DNA from: Xiashengella succiniciproducens
GTDB lineage: Bacteria > Bacteroidota > Bacteroidia > Bacteroidales > Marinilabiliaceae
Direction of reading: 5' to 3'
DNA: 64,000 nt
NCBI RefSeq assembly: GCF_023674465.1
Contig: NZ_CP098400.1
Span: forward strand, 930,001 to 994,000
In this document: piece by piece, positions 61,741 through 64,000 of the stretch
How the letters are laid out: each line of letters begins with the position of its first letter
Position numbering within the stretch: position 1 is the first letter of the stretch
The notes under the pieces: model-generated
Database searches by the model: none
The model's input: the letters and a program-made list of their open reading frames with translations, nothing else
What the model was told of the DNA's origin: nothing
Made by a program: the position numbers and the translations under genes

Positions 61741-62790
61741 CTAGTTCTTCCTGAATATTACAAACACAGGCAGGTGGTCGCTAAAACCGCCATGATAATT
61801 GTTTCCTACATAGGTACGCCATGTGTAACCCTTGTAATCTCCGCTTTGCTGCAACAAAAATTCTCGTTTGAATACAGCTGCTGTGTGGTAATACACGCTG
61901 CCTTCTCCCTTGTTGAGGAAGGCAGGACTGAGTATGATCTGGTCAAATAGGTTCCACTGTCCATTGTAAGGCAAGCTGCCCTGACCGCTCTCAAACATGC
62001 CGGCCATAGGGTTGAAGAGTTCGCCCTCAGCTGGGTTTGGAGTCTTTACGGCTCTCAGGATGTCAACGATGCTCTCGTCGGTGGGGTCGTCGTTGAAGTC
62101 ACCCATCACCATAATCCTGGCTTCGGGATCTTCCTGTAACAGTGAGTCGACAATCCATCTGGTAAGTTGTGCTGCTTTTTCCCTGAATGGGGAGTTATTG
62201 CCTGCATCCGAACTCCTGCGTGCTGGCCAGTGGTTGACAATCACATGCACTTTGTCACCAAGCAGCAATCCCTTCACTACAAGCTGGTCGCGGGTAGCAA
62301 ATTTTTGTCCGCTCTGTGGGTCAGTCAGCTCAAGGCTGTATTTGTGACTATCAATAAGTTCGAATTCCCCAGGCCTGTATAGCAATGCTACATCGATACC
62401 TCTGGCATCGGGTGAGTCGTAATGAACGATACCATAGTTGAATTCTTTCAGAACATCTGAGTTGACAAGGTTTTCCAGTACGCCTCTGTTTTCAACCTCA
62501 CACAAGCCAATCATCGCAGGTGCCCTGTACTCGCTTGCTATACGCGAAATCACCAGACCAATATTCCTAATCTTGTTCTCATACTTGTCCTGAGACCACT
62601 TCTTCGCACTGTTTGGCAAGAACTCCTCGTCATTGATCGCGGGGTCATCTACTGTATCAAAGAGGTTCTCGACGTTGTAGGAAACTACCAGGGCTTCCCT
62701 GCCACCATACTTCTCATCTTCTCCCGGGCAAGAGGTCAGGGATACCAGCAAAAATGCCAACAAAATGTTGAGCAATAGTTTAAAATTCAT
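61741..62790 (-). CDS. endonuclease/exonuclease/phosphatase-family lipoprotein
   Basis: A lipoprotein signal (LLNILLAFLLVSLTSC) is followed by an EEP domain: VVSYNVENLFDTV, GLCEVENRGVLENL (metal-binding Glu), NHWPARRS, MGDFNDDPTDES and the catalytic His in GGFSDHLPVFV. It is 349 residues. It probably acts as a phosphodiesterase or nuclease in the periplasm or on the surface. The substrate could be DNA, RNA or a phospholipid head group. The neighbouring nadD is separated by 94 bp. Confidence 0.88.
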   Translation of the reverse strand: MNFKLLLNILLAFLLVSLTSCPGEDEKYGGREALVVSYNVENLFDTVDDPAINDEEFLPNSAKKWSQDKYENKIRNIGLVISRIASEYRAPAMIGLCEVENRGVLENLVNSDVLKEFNYGIVHYDSPDARGIDVALLYRPGEFELIDSHKYSLELTDPQSGQKFATRDQLVVKGLLLGDKVHVIVNHWPARRSSDAGNNSPFREKAAQLTRWIVDSLLQEDPEARIMVMGDFNDDPTDESIVDILRAVKTPNPAEGELFNPMAGMFESGQGSLPYNGQWNLFDQIILSPAFLNKGEGSVYYHTAAVFKREFLLQQSGDYKGYTWRTYVGNNYHGGFSDHLPVFVIFRKN

Positions 62791-62884
62791 CTTCAGATAG
62801 TTTTTTATAACGTATTTAAGTCTGTTAATGCCAGAACATTAAAACAAACAGTTCAGGTCGCTAACTGTTTATTAAAAGTAGCAA

Positions 62885-63481
62885 TTATTCTGTCCTGCTA
62901 TATATGTTTTTTGCAACAATATGATCGAATAGACCATCCGGTAGCCAGTACCTAAGTTTCCTGCCTTGCCTGAACGACTCCCTGATCACTGTTGATGAAA
63001 TATCCAATAGTGGCGCTTCAACAATCCTGATATTTGGATTGCTGATGTCACCAGTGGGATAGCCCGGACGCGGATAAACCAGAATCTTGTATGTACTTAC
63101 CAGCCTTTCGTGCTCCTTCCATCTGTCAAGGAGCAGGAGGTTGTCTGATCCCATGATAAGGTAAAATTCACGGTCGGGGTACCTTTGGGAAAGGGTGTCA
63201 AGGGTGTTGATTGTATAAGAGGGGCGGGGTAAAGTAAATTCAATATCACTTGCGTGGAAACGCGGCTCGTCTCTGATGGCTATCTGCACCATCTTCAGAC
63301 GCTGGTCCTCGGGGACCAGCGATCCAGCGTCCTTAAGTGGGTTATGCGGACTTACGATAAACCACAGTTCGTCGAGTCCCTCGTATTCGAGCATGTAGTT
63401 TGCAATTGCCAGATGCCCGATATGAGGGGGATTGAAAGAGCCTGATAATATTCCGGTCTTTTTCATCTTCCCGGTGTTCAT
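62885..63481 (-). CDS. nadD: nicotinate-nucleotide adenylyltransferase
   Basis: This enzyme forms nicotinic acid adenine dinucleotide in NAD synthesis. The 198-residue protein has the nucleotidyltransferase signature GSFNPPHIGHLAIA (HxGH) and the C-terminal DISSTVIRES motif (ISSTxxR). Its start codon overlaps the stop of gmk (ATGA), so the pair is translationally coupled. Confidence 0.96.
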   Translation of the reverse strand: MNTGKMKKTGILSGSFNPPHIGHLAIANYMLEYEGLDELWFIVSPHNPLKDAGSLVPEDQRLKMVQIAIRDEPRFHASDIEFTLPRPSYTINTLDTLSQRYPDREFYLIMGSDNLLLLDRWKEHERLVSTYKILVYPRPGYPTGDISNPNIRIVEAPLLDISSTVIRESFRQGRKLRYWLPDGLFDHIVAKNIYSRTE

Positions 63482-64000
63482 TTAAGAAAGTCCCTGACCA
63501 GGTCTTCAGTTTCCAGACAAGCCTTTGTAAGGTCATCATTGACTATGATCTTGTCGAAGAGGGGTGCATATTCTAGTTCCTGCTCAGCCTTTGCGATACG
63601 TTTGGCTATGGTCTCGGCAGAGTCGGTACCTCTGCCTTCAAGCCTCTTGCGCAGTTCCTCTACAGATGGCGCCTTGATAAAGACCGAGAGGGCCTTGTCG
63701 CCATAGTACTTCTTGATATTGACGCCACCCACTACATCAACGTCAAAGATTACATTGCTACCGGAGTTGAATATTCTTTCAACCTCACTTTTCAGGGTGC
63801 CGTAATAAACTCCTGAATAGACTTCTTCCCACTCAAGGAAATCGCCTTTGTCAATTCTTTCCCTGAATGTGTCCTTGTCCAGAAAATAGTAGTCCACCCC
63901 ATCCTGCTCGTTACCACGAGGACTGCGTGATGTTGCTGATATGCTGAAGGAAAGGTTGAGCCCCTTCGCCAGCAGGTGTTTGACTATAGTTGTCTTGCCC
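63478..64000 (-). CDS. gmk: guanylate kinase (5' end outside window)
   Basis: The frame is open to the window edge. The last 103 bp encode GKTTIVKHLLAKGLN (end of the P-loop and following helix) and SATSRSPRGNEQDGVDYYF, both typical of GMP kinase. It then keeps the DKDTFRERIDKGDFLEWEE and RLEGRGTDSAETIAKR motifs. It converts GMP to GDP. It is followed by nadD with a 4-bp overlap. Confidence 0.95.
   Translation of the reverse strand, partial: GKTTIVKHLLAKGLNLSFSISATSRSPRGNEQDGVDYYFLDKDTFRERIDKGDFLEWEEVYSGVYYGTLKSEVERIFNSGSNVIFDVDVVGGVNIKKYYGDKALSVFIKAPSVEELRKRLEGRGTDSAETIAKRIAKAEQELEYAPLFDKIIVNDDLTKACLETEDLVRDFLK

Overview
The window looks like the chromosome of a member of the Bacteroidota, probably a Bacteroidales/Marinilabiliales-type marine or anaerobic organism. 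The evidence is several promoters with the group's TAnnTTTG -7 element (one with a TTG -33 element 19 bp upstream), a TonB-dependent receptor with a carboxypeptidase-regulatory-like N-terminus, DUF4199 and DUF418 proteins, LytTR/His_kinase regulators, FtsX-type lipoprotein/macrolide ABC permeases, an RND pump followed by a small PII-like protein, and many SCxx lipoprotein signals. The genus is not determined.

Layout. 1-7.3 kb: a pair of M16 peptidase-family subunits (the first cut by the window edge), a bifunctional RelA/SpoT enzyme, a Fur-family regulator, purA and a small Ser/His S26-type peptidase. 7.4-14.3 kb: an Omp85-like barrel, an acidic pRiA4b-type protein, miaA, a GT2 glycosyltransferase with a DUF4199 protein, the SRP RNA, tRNA-Thr(UGU), tRNA-Tyr(GUA), a YciO/TsaC-type protein and TrkA. 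14.5-21.2 kb: ComEC, a Wza/Wzc polysaccharide-export pair and dapA. 21.3-26.3 kb: a tightly packed five-gene heterodisulfide-reductase-like operon (HdrC, HdrB, HdrA, a second HdrC, and a membrane HdrE/HdrD-like fusion). 26.4-32.5 kb: a TonB-dependent receptor, an ABC permease and a DUF418 protein. 32.7-37.1 kb: a methyl-accepting chemotaxis protein with a shortened signalling arm, a lipoprotein serpin, and a second, wrecked chemoreceptor that has lost the complementary part. 37.1-47.3 kb: a patatin-like phospholipase, a YeiH transporter, a LytTR two-component pair and, divergently, a TolC-HlyD-RND-PII-like efflux operon. 47.3-50.4 kb: a gene-poor stretch, a cupin pseudogene, an NAD(P)-binding protein and a membrane protein translationally overlapped by an ECF sigma factor.

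The most striking structure is at 50,435-59,636: a 9.2-kb composite transposon made of two directly repeated IS21-family copies. It carries a truncated IS3-family element, two overlapping low-G+C lipoprotein genes (one a predicted HExxH metallopeptidase) and an IS110-family transposase that has lost its left end. The whole unit is flanked by a 5-bp GTTAG duplication. Removing it and one GTTAG rejoins an intact 168-codon ECF sigma-factor gene whose ATG lies at 59,678. Both IS21 copies carry the same in-frame amber codon and the same catalytic Asp-to-Tyr change in istA, so the unit was probably moved in trans.

After the transposon come a broken small lipoprotein, a carboxynorspermidine/saccharopine dehydrogenase, an endonuclease/exonuclease/phosphatase lipoprotein, nadD and the 3' part of gmk, which runs off the window. 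Most of the window is ordinary core genome; the accessory signal is concentrated at 21-26 kb (Hdr cluster), 32-37 kb (decaying chemoreceptors) and 47-60 kb (transposon and pseudogenes). No CRISPR array or prophage was seen.
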